This document shows, piece after piece, positions 37,201 through 45,866 of a stretch of 64,000 nucleotides of DNA. Position numbers and translations under genes: made by a program. Origin of the DNA: Clostridium saccharobutylicum DSM 13864 (lineage in GTDB: Bacteria > Bacillota > Clostridia > Clostridiales > Clostridiaceae); contig NC_022571.1 of assembly GCF_000473995.1 (NCBI RefSeq), positions 4,371,416 through 4,435,415 of the forward strand. Reading direction: 5' to 3'. The notes under the pieces are model-generated. The model was not told where the DNA came from, searched no databases, and saw only the letters and a list, made by a program, of their open reading frames with translations. The first letter of the stretch is position 1, and each line of letters starts with the position of its first letter.

Positions 37201-37790
37201 TCCCAATCAAGTAACTTAGCTAATTCATCATATTCTAAAACTTCGATTTTTTGAATTTCATGAGAAGTTCTGAAACCATCAAAGAAATTACAGAATGGTA
37301 TTCTAGTCTTAATAGCAGTTAAATGAGCTACTGCTGCTAAATCCATAACTTCTTGAACTGATCCTTCTGCAAGCATTGCAAAACCAGTTTGTCTTGCTGC
37401 CATAACATCTTGGTGATCTCCAAATATGTTTAATGAAGATGTAGCTAATGCTCTAGCTGATACATGGAAAACTCCTGGTAACATTTCACCAGCAATCTTA
37501 TACATGTTTGGTATCATTAATAATAAACCTTGTGAAGCAGTATAAGTAGTTGTTAATGCTCCAGATTGCAAAGAACCATGAACTGCTCCAGCTGCTCCAG
37601 CTTCTGATTGCATTTCCATAACTCTTACAGGTTGTCCAAATATGTTCTTTCTTCCTTGTGCTACCCATTCATCTACATGTTCTGCCATTGGTGATGATGG
37701 TGTGATTGGATATATTGCAGTAACTTCAGTAAATGCATAAGATATATGAGCTGCTGCAGTATTACCATCCATAGTTTTCATTTTTCTCAT
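34281..37790 (-). CDS. nifJ: Pyruvate:ferredoxin (flavodoxin) oxidoreductase, single-chain
   Basis: 1169 residues, the normal size of the one-piece enzyme, which converts pyruvate and CoA to acetyl-CoA, CO2 and reduced ferredoxin. The N-terminal domain (YAFTEVTAIYPITPSSPMAEHVDEW) binds pyruvate. Two 4Fe-4S clusters sit in CIQCNQCSLVCP and CSGCGNCAQICP. The proximal cluster cysteines and the TPP domain are in ACAGCGETPYAKV, GDGWAYDIGYGG and the DTEVYSNTGGQSS motif. Central step of clostridial fermentation. Start behind AGAGGGG; another Met lies three codons in. Flavodoxin, a possible electron acceptor, is encoded just upstream. Confidence 0.97.
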   Translation of the reverse strand: MRKMKTMDGNTAAAHISYAFTEVTAIYPITPSSPMAEHVDEWVAQGRKNIFGQPVRVMEMQSEAGAAGAVHGSLQSGALTTTYTASQGLLLMIPNMYKIAGEMLPGVFHVSARALATSSLNIFGDHQDVMAARQTGFAMLAEGSVQEVMDLAAVAHLTAIKTRIPFCNFFDGFRTSHEIQKIEVLEYDELAKLLDWDAVKSFRERALNPNHPVTRGTAQNADIYFQERESVNKFYDELPETVESYMAEITKLTGREYHCFDYYGAPDADRVIVAMGSATDVCEETIDYLNANGQKVGVVKVRLFRPFSNEKLLAAIPKTAKKIAVLDRTKEPGSAGEPLYLDVRNAFYGQANAPLVIGGRFGLGSKDPNPGHIAAVYANLAQDAPKNGFTIGIVDDVTNTSLEVTEDIDATPEGTTACKFWGLGSDGTVGANKSAIKIIGDHTDMYAQGYFFYDSKKSGGITVSHLRFGKKEIKSPYLINKADFVSCSNQSYIHKYNVLDGLKPNCTFLLNTIWTPEDLEEKLPADYKRFIANNNIKFYTLNAVAIAQEIGLGGRINMIMQSAFFKLANIIPVEDAIKYLKAAVVSSYGKKGEKVVNMNNAAIDKGVESIVEIKIPESWKTAVDAEVADTKKKSDFVKNIVIPMNRQEGDALPVSTFVGMEDGTFEAGTAAFEKRGIAVNVPEWDSEKCIQCNQCSLVCPHASIRPILLNEAEKNAAPADAKVVAAKALKTEEPLFYAMGVAPLDCSGCGNCAQICPAPGKALVMKPQESQHDQIAVWDYLIDEVTTKKNPMNKNTVKGSQFEQPLLEFSGACAGCGETPYAKVITQLFGDRMMIANATGCSSIWGGSAPSTPYTTNKNGHGPAWANSLFEDNAEYGLGMFLGVKAIRQRIAERAEAAIAANDPAKAELQDWVDNVNEGAGTRERAEKLVAALEKSNTEAAKEILAEKDYFVKRSQWIFGGDGWAYDIGYGGVDHVLASGEDVNIFVFDTEVYSNTGGQSSKSTPTAAIAKFAASGKKTKKKDLGMMAMTYGYVYVAQINMGADKNQVLKAIAEAEAYKGPSLIIGYAPCINHGLRIGMGNSQEEAKRATACGYWQMYRFNPELKEAGKNPFVLDSKEPTADFKEFLMGEVRYSSLAKAFPEQAEALFEKTHKDAMDRLEGYKKLANQQ

Positions 37791-37858
37791 CGCGTTGACC
37801 CCTCTTTCTATTAATAAAACCTAAATTTTAAATAGTTTAAATTTTTTTATATAAGTAA

Positions 37859-37870
37859 GTCTTTAAAGAC
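37859..37870. promoter_or_regulatory. Palindrome in the PFOR upstream region
   Basis: GTCTTTAAAGAC, a perfect 12 bp palindrome about 70 bases before the PFOR start. Could be an operator; it does not match the Rex consensus. Confidence 0.3.
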
Positions 37871-37913
37871 CACCTAATAACATATTTTTTAGCAAGTTAA
37901 TTTTATTTAAGTC

Positions 37914-37952
37914 ATATATGTACTTAAATCTATATCATACTTGTACATATAT
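37914..37952. repeat. Inverted repeat between flavodoxin and PFOR
   Basis: ATATATGTAC and GTACATATAT, perfect 10-base arms 19 bases apart, starting right after the flavodoxin stop. A hairpin with no T run, or a two-site operator for PFOR. Confidence 0.45.
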
Positions 37953-37953
37953 T

Positions 37954-38385
37954 CTATTTAGCTAGCTGCTTACCTAATTCTTTAACAAATTCCACTTGAT
38001 TTTTAGTTGGTGACTCTTTAACTGCCAAATCTCCAATTACATTAAACCCATAAGAGGTCATTTCATTCTTCCATATTTCCATAAAAGTATTTTCAATCCA
38101 CCCATAGGTTGCAAATAAAATGCAATCTTTATTTTTGTTTTTATCAGATAAGTTTTTTAATTGTTCTAGAAATGGTTTCATTTCCTCTTGTTCTATTTTA
38201 GTAGAATCAACTGCTGGGCTTCCAAAAGCAACAGCATCTGCATCTAGAACATCATTTATAGTTGCATCAGCAACATGCTTAACATTAACTTCTGCACCTT
38301 GTTCTCTAGCACCATCTGCCATTATGTTTGCAAGAAATTCTATGTTACCCCCACAACTCCAATAAATGATTGAAACTTTCTTCAT
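37954..38385 (-). CDS. Flavodoxin
   Basis: 143 residues, short-chain flavodoxin. The FMN phosphate loop appears as YWSCGGNIEFLANIM (residues 8-22; Ser-Cys-Gly-Gly-Asn replaces the more common Ser-x-Thr-Gly-Asn/Thr), with AFGSPAVDST and ILFATYGWIENTFM as the isoalloxazine loops. Carries electrons in place of ferredoxin, for example from PFOR encoded next. Start at the ATG with GAGGTG seven bases upstream. Confidence 0.9.
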   Translation of the reverse strand: MKKVSIIYWSCGGNIEFLANIMADGAREQGAEVNVKHVADATINDVLDADAVAFGSPAVDSTKIEQEEMKPFLEQLKNLSDKNKNKDCILFATYGWIENTFMEIWKNEMTSYGFNVIGDLAVKESPTKNQVEFVKELGKQLAK

Positions 38386-38535
38386 TAAACAGCACCTCAT
38401 CTTCTTGTTAAATAATTAACTTTCTCTATCATCTAAAATGAACTTACTCCTTTATTATATCTCACATAATTTTTTTTGCAAGATTTGATTGTATTTTTTG
38501 GTTTATTAAAAAAATAATTTTGTAATTTATATATA

Positions 38536-39609
38536 CTATTTTTTTATGCTATCCATCAGTATTCCTACTATAGAGTCCACTCCATTTTGCGATTTACTAC
38601 TTTCCATATTTTTTATTAATTCGGATTTTCTTTCCTTTAATTCTAAAATTTTTTCATATAATGCATTATCTTTTAGACTTTCTTCTTCCATCATCAATGA
38701 ATAACCTTCCTTTTGAAAAGACTTAGCATTTAAAATTTGATCTCCTCTACTTGCTTTTTTAGAAAGTGGTATCAATAAAGTAGGTTTTTTTAAAGCTAAA
38801 AATTCAAAAATCGAATTTGCTCCAGCCCTTGAAACAATGTAATCAGCTGCTTTCATGAGATGACGCAAATCTTCACTTACATATTCAAATTGCTTATATC
38901 CTTGTCTATTCATAATATTTTTATCTAAATTTCCTTTTCCACAAATATGAATTACATTAAACTCTTTCAAAAGTTTTTCTAAATTCTTTCTTATTTCTCC
39001 ATTTATTAACTGAGAGCCTAAACTTCCTCCCATAATAAATAGTATTTCCTTATTATCCTTAAAACCACATATTTTCTTTCCTAACTCTTTATCTCCAGTA
39101 AGGATTTCTCTCCTTATCGGACTTCCTGTAAGCACTCCTTTATCACCTTTTATATAATTTAAACTTTCTCTAAAAGTCACACATAGCTTATTACAAAATG
39201 GAGCTGATAATTTATTTGCAAGCCCTGGAGTCATGTCTGATTCATGAGCTACTACTGGTATTTTCTTAATAGACGCTGCAATAACAACAGGTACTGCTAC
39301 AAATCCACCCTTTGAAAAAATAACATCTGGCTTTTCCTTTGATATTATTCTTGTAGCTTGAATAATTCCTTTCATAACTTTAAATGGATCTGTGAAATTT
39401 TTCACATCAAAGTATCTTCTTAATTTTCCTGATGATATTCCATAAAAAGGAATTCTATTTTGAGTTATTATTTCTTTTTCAATCCCCTCATTACTACCTA
39501 TATACTTTATTTCAAATCCACATTCTTTAAGCTTAGGTATTAATGCTAGATTAGGTGTTACATGACCTGCTGTACCTCCACCAGTCATTATTATTTTATA
39601 TTTATACAA
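38536..39609 (-). CDS. murG: UDP-GlcNAc:undecaprenyl-PP-MurNAc-pentapeptide GlcNAc transferase MurG
   Basis: 357 residues. N-terminal membrane-associated domain with the glycine loop [32 protein letters not shown] and [13 protein letters not shown]. The C-terminal UDP-GlcNAc site has [11 protein letters not shown] and [23 protein letters not shown]. Makes lipid II at the inner face of the membrane. Here it stands apart from the mur/mra cluster. Confidence 0.93.
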   Translation of the reverse strand: MYKYKIIMTGGGTAGHVTPNLALIPKLKECGFEIKYIGSNEGIEKEIITQNRIPFYGISSGKLRRYFDVKNFTDPFKVMKGIIQATRIISKEKPDVIFSKGGFVAVPVVIAASIKKIPVVAHESDMTPGLANKLSAPFCNKLCVTFRESLNYIKGDKGVLTGSPIRREILTGDKELGKKICGFKDNKEILFIMGGSLGSQLINGEIRKNLEKLLKEFNVIHICGKGNLDKNIMNRQGYKQFEYVSEDLRHLMKAADYIVSRAGANSIFEFLALKKPTLLIPLSKKASRGDQILNAKSFQKEGYSLMMEEESLKDNALYEKILELKERKSELIKNMESSKSQNGVDSIVGILMDSIKK

Positions 39610-39660
39610 ACTTTATCATCCTTTCTCCACTTAAAAATAACAAATAATCGCTAATAAAAT

Positions 39661-39744
39661 AATCTGCTTCGCAGACTGTGAGTTTGTTCTACTTCTAAAA
39701 GTTATCCGCAGATTTGACTGAATTATAATTTCCTAAAGAAGAAC
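39661..39744 (-). ncRNA. Family C module, copy 2: candidate small RNA
   Basis: Second copy of the 84-base module of 34141-34224. On the minus strand it shows TATAAT, the same conserved middle and a 3' hairpin TCTGC-gaa-GCAGA followed by TTATTTT. The hairpin is fully Watson-Crick here and G-U paired in copy 1, a hint that the fold is kept. Confidence 0.4.
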
Positions 39745-39765
39745 AAAAGTGGTTGCACCACTTTT
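39745..39765 (-). terminator. Hairpin terminator 5' of the family C module
   Basis: AAAAGTGGT/ACCACTTTT, nine perfect pairs with a three-base loop and T-rich flanks. Probably ends the recJ transcript about 220 bases past its stop. As at 34224-34253, a terminator hairpin adjoins the family C module. Confidence 0.65.
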
Positions 39766-39771
39766 AACTAG

Positions 39772-39985
39772 TGATGAATAATGAATAATTAATGATTGAA
39801 GTTGAATCTCATAACGAAAATTCTGCTAATCAAGTATAAAATTCCTTAATCATTTATTATCAATCTTTCACTATTTAATACTATCATAAGTATTAATATT
39901 GCTAAATTTAAAAAATCAAGCTTTTTTATATTTTAGACATTGATATAAATTTATCAATATTCCATCAATCATTCATCATTAATTA
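39772..39985. repeat. Imperfect inverted repeat downstream of recJ
   Basis: AATAATTAATGATTGA near 39785 is mirrored by TCAATCATTCATCATTAATTATT just before the recJ stop. AT-rich and imperfect; no gene seen between. Confidence 0.35.
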
Positions 39986-41749
39986 TTATCTATAATTCTG
40001 AATTACAATCTGAATACTAATATTACCATTATATTCATTTATACTCGGATAAAATACTATATCTAATTTAACGTCATTATATACTCCATCATAAAGTTTT
40101 TGCAATTCTTCTCTTCCATATTTTTCAGTAATTATTTCTTCAAATTCTTCAATATCACTAAAATAAATAGCATCTATAATCTTACCATAAGTAGTTTTTA
40201 ATTTAAGTTTCAATACATTTCTATTTTTACCTAGTATAGAAGCTTTAACTACATTAATATTTTTTTCCCCAAATAAAGGTTTAGAATTTGCTTTTCCAAA
40301 AGGCTCTAACCTTTCTAAATCTTCTATCAATTCATAGTCTATCGAATCTAGTGGAAGTACAGAATCTATAGTAACTTTTCTTAATAAATCATCATCTTTT
40401 AAAATTGTATTTTCATTTAATCTTCTTCTAAACTCATCTATATTCTTTTCTTGAAGTGAAAATCCTGCTGCCATTGGATGCCCCCCAAAGTTATCCAATA
40501 AATCTTTGCATTTCACAAGTTCTTCAAACATATTGCATTCTTCTATTGACCTTCCAGAACCTTTTGCACCATTTTCAGATTTAGTTAATATTAAAGTAGG
40601 TACATTATACTTTTCTCTTATTCTTCCTGCTATTATTCCAGCTAAACTTTCATGGATATGAGGAATATAAATAACAAACACCTTATCATTTATCATTCCA
40701 TTACTCTCAACAATTTCTACTGCATCTTCAACGCCCTTCATTGTCATATCTTTTCTTTCCTCATTAAGCTTAACTAATTCTTTTGCCAATGCAGTTGCTT
40801 CTGACTCTTCATTTGCTAATAATAATTTCAATCCTTTTTTTGCACTATCAAGCCTTCCTGATGCATTTATACACGGTCCTATTATAAACCCCAAATGATA
40901 AACTGATAACTTTTTTTCTTGCATCTCACACTCTATTATCAATTCTTGTAAACCTAAATTAGTAGTATTATTTATTTTTTCTAATCCTTTTTTAACAAAA
41001 ATTCTGTTTTCATCTATTAAATCTACGACATCACATACAGTTGCAATTGCTAGAAATTCTATAAGATCATAACATTCTTTTTTATCTATGCTAAGCTCAT
41101 CGTAAAGTACTTCTACAAGCTTAAACGCTACTCCCGCTCCGCACAATTGCTTGAATTTATACTTACATTCATTTTGCTTTGGATTTATTATTGCATCTGC
41201 CTCAGATTTTATAAATATCCTATTTTCATTTTTCTCAATAAATGGTATATCATGATGATCTGTAACTATTACAGTCATGCCTAATTCCTTAGCATATTTT
41301 ATAGGTTCTATAGCTGATATACCATTATCACAAGTCAATATAGTATCTACTCCGTCTTTTTTTGCTTCGGTTATTATATTTTTATTTATTCCGTACCCAT
41401 CTTTAATTCTATCTGGTATTTCATAATCTACATTTGCGTTGCATCTTTTTAATGCTGTATATAAAATATAAACACTCATAACTCCATCCACGTCATAATC
41501 GCCAACGATTCTAATCTTTTTATTTGAGTCTATTTTATTTCTTAGTATCTCTACTGCTTTTTCTATATCCTTCATTTCTCTTGGATTACGAAGTTTATCA
41601 ATTGATGGATTTATGTAACTTTTTATCATTTCATCATCAACAATATCTCTATTTACAATTAACTTGCTCATAAGTTCGGTAATACCATATTTAGCAGCCA
41701 TATATTTGTAGTCTGCTTTTTTATTCTTAATAAACCATCTTTCTGCCAT
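39986..41749 (-). CDS. recJ: Single-stranded-DNA-specific exonuclease RecJ
   Basis: 587 residues of the DHH family: RIVGDYDVDGVMSVYIL, VTDHHDIP, CGAGVAFKL, then DHHA1 with GSGRSIEECNMFEELVKC and FGGHPMAAGFSL. Degrades single-stranded DNA 5' to 3' in recombination and mismatch repair. Shorter than Bacillus RecJ (786 residues), lacking most of the C-terminal extension, as in many clostridia. Start at the ATG behind AGGAG. Confidence 0.92.
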   Translation of the reverse strand: MAERWFIKNKKADYKYMAAKYGITELMSKLIVNRDIVDDEMIKSYINPSIDKLRNPREMKDIEKAVEILRNKIDSNKKIRIVGDYDVDGVMSVYILYTALKRCNANVDYEIPDRIKDGYGINKNIITEAKKDGVDTILTCDNGISAIEPIKYAKELGMTVIVTDHHDIPFIEKNENRIFIKSEADAIINPKQNECKYKFKQLCGAGVAFKLVEVLYDELSIDKKECYDLIEFLAIATVCDVVDLIDENRIFVKKGLEKINNTTNLGLQELIIECEMQEKKLSVYHLGFIIGPCINASGRLDSAKKGLKLLLANEESEATALAKELVKLNEERKDMTMKGVEDAVEIVESNGMINDKVFVIYIPHIHESLAGIIAGRIREKYNVPTLILTKSENGAKGSGRSIEECNMFEELVKCKDLLDNFGGHPMAAGFSLQEKNIDEFRRRLNENTILKDDDLLRKVTIDSVLPLDSIDYELIEDLERLEPFGKANSKPLFGEKNINVVKASILGKNRNVLKLKLKTTYGKIIDAIYFSDIEEFEEIITEKYGREELQKLYDGVYNDVKLDIVFYPSINEYNGNISIQIVIQNYR

Positions 41750-41779
41750 CTTTTCTCCTCTCGCAGCACACCATAATAA

Positions 41780-41808
41780 CACCTCCGAAATATTAAATTT
41801 CGGAGGTG
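41780..41808 (-). terminator. Terminator between the DJ-1 gene and recJ
   Basis: Perfect 12 bp stem CACCTCCGAAAT/ATTTCGGAGGTG with a five-base loop, about 65 bases past the DJ-1 stop. T-richer flank on the minus strand. Note that its arm contains GGAGG just before recJ. Confidence 0.75.
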
Positions 41809-41872
41809 AATTATTTTAACTCTAAAAATCATTTTAACTTACAACATGTATATTCTATAATTCAATCGTGCA

Positions 41873-42424
41873 TTAACGCATATACATATTATATAGCATT
41901 CCAGATGCAATTCCTTCTACTTCATGAACATATCCTAATTTTTCTAATAACTTATAAGAAAATGCCATTGCTGTTGCTGGTCCTCTACTAGTTATTATAT
42001 TACCATCAACAACTACAGCTTCTTCTAAATATTCACAATTAGGTAATTCATCTTCATATCCTGGATAAGAAGTTATATTTCTACCTTCAGTAAGTCCTGC
42101 TCTTCCAAGTACTATCGGTGCTGCACATATTGCTCCTATTAATTTTCCCTCTTTATTTTGTTTCTTCAGAAATCTTATTACTCTGTCATCATCTCTTAAA
42201 TTTGTTGCTCCTGGCATTCCCCCTGGAAGTGCAACCAAGTCATATTTCATATCCTCATCAAAAATCTTATCAGCTTCAACTACAACTCCATGGCTCGATT
42301 TAACTGTCTTTCCACCAATTGAGACTAAATCACAAGTAACATCAGCCCTTCTTATTATATCTGATATAGTTAGAGCTTCAACTTCCTCAAATCCTTCTGC
42401 TAATAACACACATACCTTCTTCAT
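41873..42424 (-). CDS. DJ-1/PfpI family protein
   Basis: 183 residues of the DJ-1/ThiJ/PfpI superfamily, closest in pattern to the YajL/DJ-1 branch: VLLAEGFEEVEALT (Glu pairing with the nucleophile), VALPGGMPGATNLRDD and the nucleophile elbow GAICAAPIVLG with Cys near residue 105, TSYPGYE, ITSRGPATAMAF. Proposed roles are repair of glycated molecules or oxidative-stress sensing. The leader carries a possible ribosome-site switch. Confidence 0.88.
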   Translation of the reverse strand: MKKVCVLLAEGFEEVEALTISDIIRRADVTCDLVSIGGKTVKSSHGVVVEADKIFDEDMKYDLVALPGGMPGATNLRDDDRVIRFLKKQNKEGKLIGAICAAPIVLGRAGLTEGRNITSYPGYEDELPNCEYLEEAVVVDGNIITSRGPATAMAFSYKLLEKLGYVHEVEGIASGMLYNMYMR

Positions 42425-42430
42425 AACAAA

Positions 42431-42486
42431 TCCTCCTTAATTTAAACAATGAGGATATTCTAAAATTGTACTTTTAGAACATCCTC
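42431..42486 (-). promoter_or_regulatory. Leader hairpin that could sequester the DJ-1 ribosome site
   Basis: Minus strand: GAGGAT (42481-42486) pairs with ATCCTC (42451-42456), extended by TTCTAAAA/TTTTAGAA. The Shine-Dalgarno region again reads GAGGAT (42431-42436) and could pair with the same ATCCTC. The two folds exclude each other; the upstream one is more stable and leaves the ribosome site free. The rest of the 309-base gap shows only AT-rich DNA. Confidence 0.4.
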
Positions 42487-42733
42487 ATTCTACGATCTTA
42501 TAATTATATTTATAGTTTTATTATAACTCATTTATTTAATATCTTCCATATTTTTTACTGTTTATATTTTTATAACTAAAAACATAAAAGAAATAAATAC
42601 TATATAAAATGTTATTAGTATAATTTATAATACATTAGAGTAAACTTAACCAATATAGAAGTACTACCGAGCTTTCTGTTTACTTTAATATAACTCAAAC
42701 AAAAATAATTTATTATTTTTTATATAACAAAAT

Positions 42734-45649
42734 TTAATTTAAAGTCACATCTTTAATTTCATCATCGAGTACAAGCATCATTACATTAGTACCTCTACCT
42801 GCTCTATTTTGCAATTTTATATCATTGATTTTAACTAAACATTTTTCTTTTTCTGTAGATGTCAAAATCACTTCTACTTTTTGTGATGATAAACTTATGT
42901 GATTGTCTTCTCCACTAATATAATTACTATTATATTTTCCAAAGATAACTTCATCTTCATCTCTAAGGCTTATTCCTGTAACTCCTGAAGCCATTTTTCC
43001 CATAGCATTAACATTTTCAACTGGGAATCTTATCCCCATTCCCTTTTTAGTTATCATAACTAAATATCCTAACTTTAATCTATTTATATCAACTGAAACA
43101 ATTTCATCGTCTTCAAATTTAAACTTATAAAATCCTTGTCTAAAACAATCTCCCTCAAAGTCTTTTAATAAAGTTTTCTTAACCATTCCTTTTTTAGTGA
43201 AAACATATATCCCTAATTCTTCTTCATAAGAATTTGTTGAAAATAAACTTATTATTTTTTCATTCTTTTCTAATTTTCCCAAAAAGAATTCTAATGGTAT
43301 TTCCCCTGCTATAATGTTCTTCATTAAAAATACTGGAACTTTATATACATTTCCTTTATTACTAAATAACAATAATTCTTTTAACGAATCTGTTCTTACT
43401 TTTAAAGGATCTTCTTTAAATCTTTCATAAGCTTTTAACTTACATTTATCAGTAATCCCAATTGTCAGTTCAAAATATTCAAGCTCATTTGTATCCTGAA
43501 CTTCAATAACTTCATCATTGGGAGAAAGATTAAACAATTGAACTGGCAATATATTTCTAGTTGCATTTTCAAGTTTAGGTACTTCAAGAGTAAACTCTAA
43601 TCCTAATTTACTTTTAACCCTTAAAAATCCTTCTTCATCTTCAATATCCTTAATTGATATATCAATAAGCTCATCTCCATCTCTCAGTTTTAAAGCCTGA
43701 AGCTTAGTATATGAAGTTTGGAATTTATCTAACGAGCTTTTCTTTATTCCTCCACTTTTAGTTATAAATCTAAAGACCTTACTTGGATTTAAATTATCTA
43801 TTGATATAACTCCAATAACTCTTTCTTTCTCAAGATCTAGTGTCTTAATAATCTCATCTAATCTTTCACCTTTTTCTTTCCATTTTAATTCTGGAATATT
43901 TATGCCTTTAGTTTGATACATAAATCCCTTATCAGTGAATATTAACAAATTATCTTTAGTATTAGATTTGATTATATATTGTAATGAATCACCTTCTCTA
44001 TATTCAATATCATCCGTATTTGAATTTGATCTATTATAATTTTTAAGAGGCAATCTCTTAATAAATCCTTCTTTAGATATTGTAACAATAATTTCTTCAA
44101 CTACAATTAATTCTTCAACATCAATTTTGCTCTTCGTATCATCCGCAATTATTGCAGTTCTTCTTTCATTACCATATTTTTTTGCAATTTCTTTTAATTC
44201 ATCTTTAATTACTTTTAAAAGTTCATTTTCATGTGCTAATATCTTTTCTAACTTTTTAATCAATTTAGCTAGCTCTGCATATTCTTTTTCAAAAACTTTA
44301 ATTTCAAGGCCTGTTAATCTATATAACATTAATTCTAGAATAGCTTGAGCTTGAGGTTCAGTGAATCCAAATTTGCTAATTAAATTATCTGAAGCATCCT
44401 TTTTCGATTTTGAACTTCTAATCGTTGCTATAACTTCATCCAATACATTTATAGCCTTAATGAACCCTTCAACAATATGATATCTCTTTTGGGCTACATC
44501 TAACTCTCTTCTTGTTCTTCTAGTTACTACTTCTTTTTGATGCTCAACATAATATTTTATAATAGCTTTTAAACTCATAGTCTCTGGCTTGCCATTTGCA
44601 AGCGCTACCATATTAAAGCTTATATTGCATTGTAAATCAGTTTTCTTGAACAAGTATTTTAAAACTTTTTCTACAGTATCTTCATCAGCTGCTTTTTTAA
44701 ATTCTATAACAGCTCTTATTCCGTTTCTGTCAGATTCATCTCTAATGTCTGTTATTGATTCTAAAGCTTTTGAATGCTTTTTATCTCCTGTCATTTCAGA
44801 TATGGTTTGAAGAATTTTTGATTTATTTCTTCTATAAGGGAATTCGGATATTACTATACCAAACCTTCCATTTTCCAACTTTTCTATAGAAGTTTTAGCT
44901 CTGCATGCAACTTTTCCTTCTCCTGTTTCATAAGCTGACAACAAAGAGTTTTGTCCAATAAGAATACCACCTGTAGGTAAATCCGGTCCTTTTATATGAC
45001 TCATAAGTTCTGAAGTTGTTATTTGGTTGTTGTCTATATAAGCCAACACACCATCAGTTACTTCATTTAAATTATGTGGTGGTATATTAGTTGCAAGCCC
45101 AACAGCTATTCCAAAAGTACCATTTACTAAAAGATTTGGATATCTGCTTGGTAGAACTCTAGGCTCCATCTCACTATCAGAATAGTTAGGAATCATATTG
45201 ACAGTGTCTTTTTCAATATCTCTTAGCATTTCCATTGCAATAGGCGCAAGTCTGGCTTCTGTATATCTCATTGCAGCAGCACTATCACCATCGATTGATC
45301 CCCAGTTACCATGTCCTTCTATAAGTGGTGCTCTAGTTGAAAATTCTTGAGCTAAAATTACCATAGATTCATATACTGATGAATCTCCATGAGGGTGATA
45401 TTTACCTAAAATATCTCCAACTATTCTGGCAGATTTATAGTATGGTCTATCTGGAAATGCCTTAAGCATATATGCTCCATATAAAATTCTTCTATGTACA
45501 GGTTTCAATCCATCTCTAACATCAGGAAGTGCTCTTTCCTTTGCAACCTCAATAGCATATGGTAAATAATTTTCTGGCATTGCTTCTTCTAAAGGAATGC
45601 CAATTATATTATTATCCTTAGGTATAATATTATCATTTTTTTTTGCCAT
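42734..45649 (-). CDS. parC: DNA topoisomerase IV subunit A (ParC; GyrA-like)
   Basis: 971 residues. N-terminal breakage-reunion domain: [23 protein letters not shown], quinolone region [12 protein letters not shown] (Ser90, Glu94) and catalytic Tyr129 in [10 protein letters not shown]. The C-terminal beta-pinwheel lacks a GyrA box (the nearest is [10 protein letters not shown]), favouring topoisomerase IV over gyrase. Partnered by parE immediately upstream. Start at the ATG behind GGAG; a family A repeat abuts the ribosome site. Confidence 0.88.
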   Translation of the reverse strand: MAKKNDNIIPKDNNIIGIPLEEAMPENYLPYAIEVAKERALPDVRDGLKPVHRRILYGAYMLKAFPDRPYYKSARIVGDILGKYHPHGDSSVYESMVILAQEFSTRAPLIEGHGNWGSIDGDSAAAMRYTEARLAPIAMEMLRDIEKDTVNMIPNYSDSEMEPRVLPSRYPNLLVNGTFGIAVGLATNIPPHNLNEVTDGVLAYIDNNQITTSELMSHIKGPDLPTGGILIGQNSLLSAYETGEGKVACRAKTSIEKLENGRFGIVISEFPYRRNKSKILQTISEMTGDKKHSKALESITDIRDESDRNGIRAVIEFKKAADEDTVEKVLKYLFKKTDLQCNISFNMVALANGKPETMSLKAIIKYYVEHQKEVVTRRTRRELDVAQKRYHIVEGFIKAINVLDEVIATIRSSKSKKDASDNLISKFGFTEPQAQAILELMLYRLTGLEIKVFEKEYAELAKLIKKLEKILAHENELLKVIKDELKEIAKKYGNERRTAIIADDTKSKIDVEELIVVEEIIVTISKEGFIKRLPLKNYNRSNSNTDDIEYREGDSLQYIIKSNTKDNLLIFTDKGFMYQTKGINIPELKWKEKGERLDEIIKTLDLEKERVIGVISIDNLNPSKVFRFITKSGGIKKSSLDKFQTSYTKLQALKLRDGDELIDISIKDIEDEEGFLRVKSKLGLEFTLEVPKLENATRNILPVQLFNLSPNDEVIEVQDTNELEYFELTIGITDKCKLKAYERFKEDPLKVRTDSLKELLLFSNKGNVYKVPVFLMKNIIAGEIPLEFFLGKLEKNEKIISLFSTNSYEEELGIYVFTKKGMVKKTLLKDFEGDCFRQGFYKFKFEDDEIVSVDINRLKLGYLVMITKKGMGIRFPVENVNAMGKMASGVTGISLRDEDEVIFGKYNSNYISGEDNHISLSSQKVEVILTSTEKEKCLVKINDIKLQNRAGRGTNVMMLVLDDEIKDVTLN

Positions 45650-45664
45650 AATCTTCTCCTTTTT

Positions 45665-45726
45665 TAGGCACATTCAAAAAAATAATCATGACATTCTAGA
45701 CTTGTTATTTTCTTTCATGTGCCTTA
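45665..45726. repeat. Family A hairpin element between parE and parC
   Basis: About 60 bp, short form, TTAGGCACATTCAAAAAAATAATC facing CTTGTTATTTTCTTTCATGTGCCTTA. In the parC transcript this hairpin ends just before the Shine-Dalgarno. Confidence 0.78.
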
Positions 45727-45866
45727 TTTCATAAATCAAGAATTTTGTAAATCAAAATTGATGAATGATTAGCAAGTAATTCTAAATGATTTAAGTATAT
45801 TTTACTCTACAAAATTTAAATTTATTAGATGCATAGTACCCTTAATTCTTAATTTTTCATCCTTAA

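Noticed and set aside
37791..37953. Rex site upstream of PFOR
   Set aside because: No TTGTTAA-N4-TTAACAA-like sequence; only the unrelated palindromes noted.
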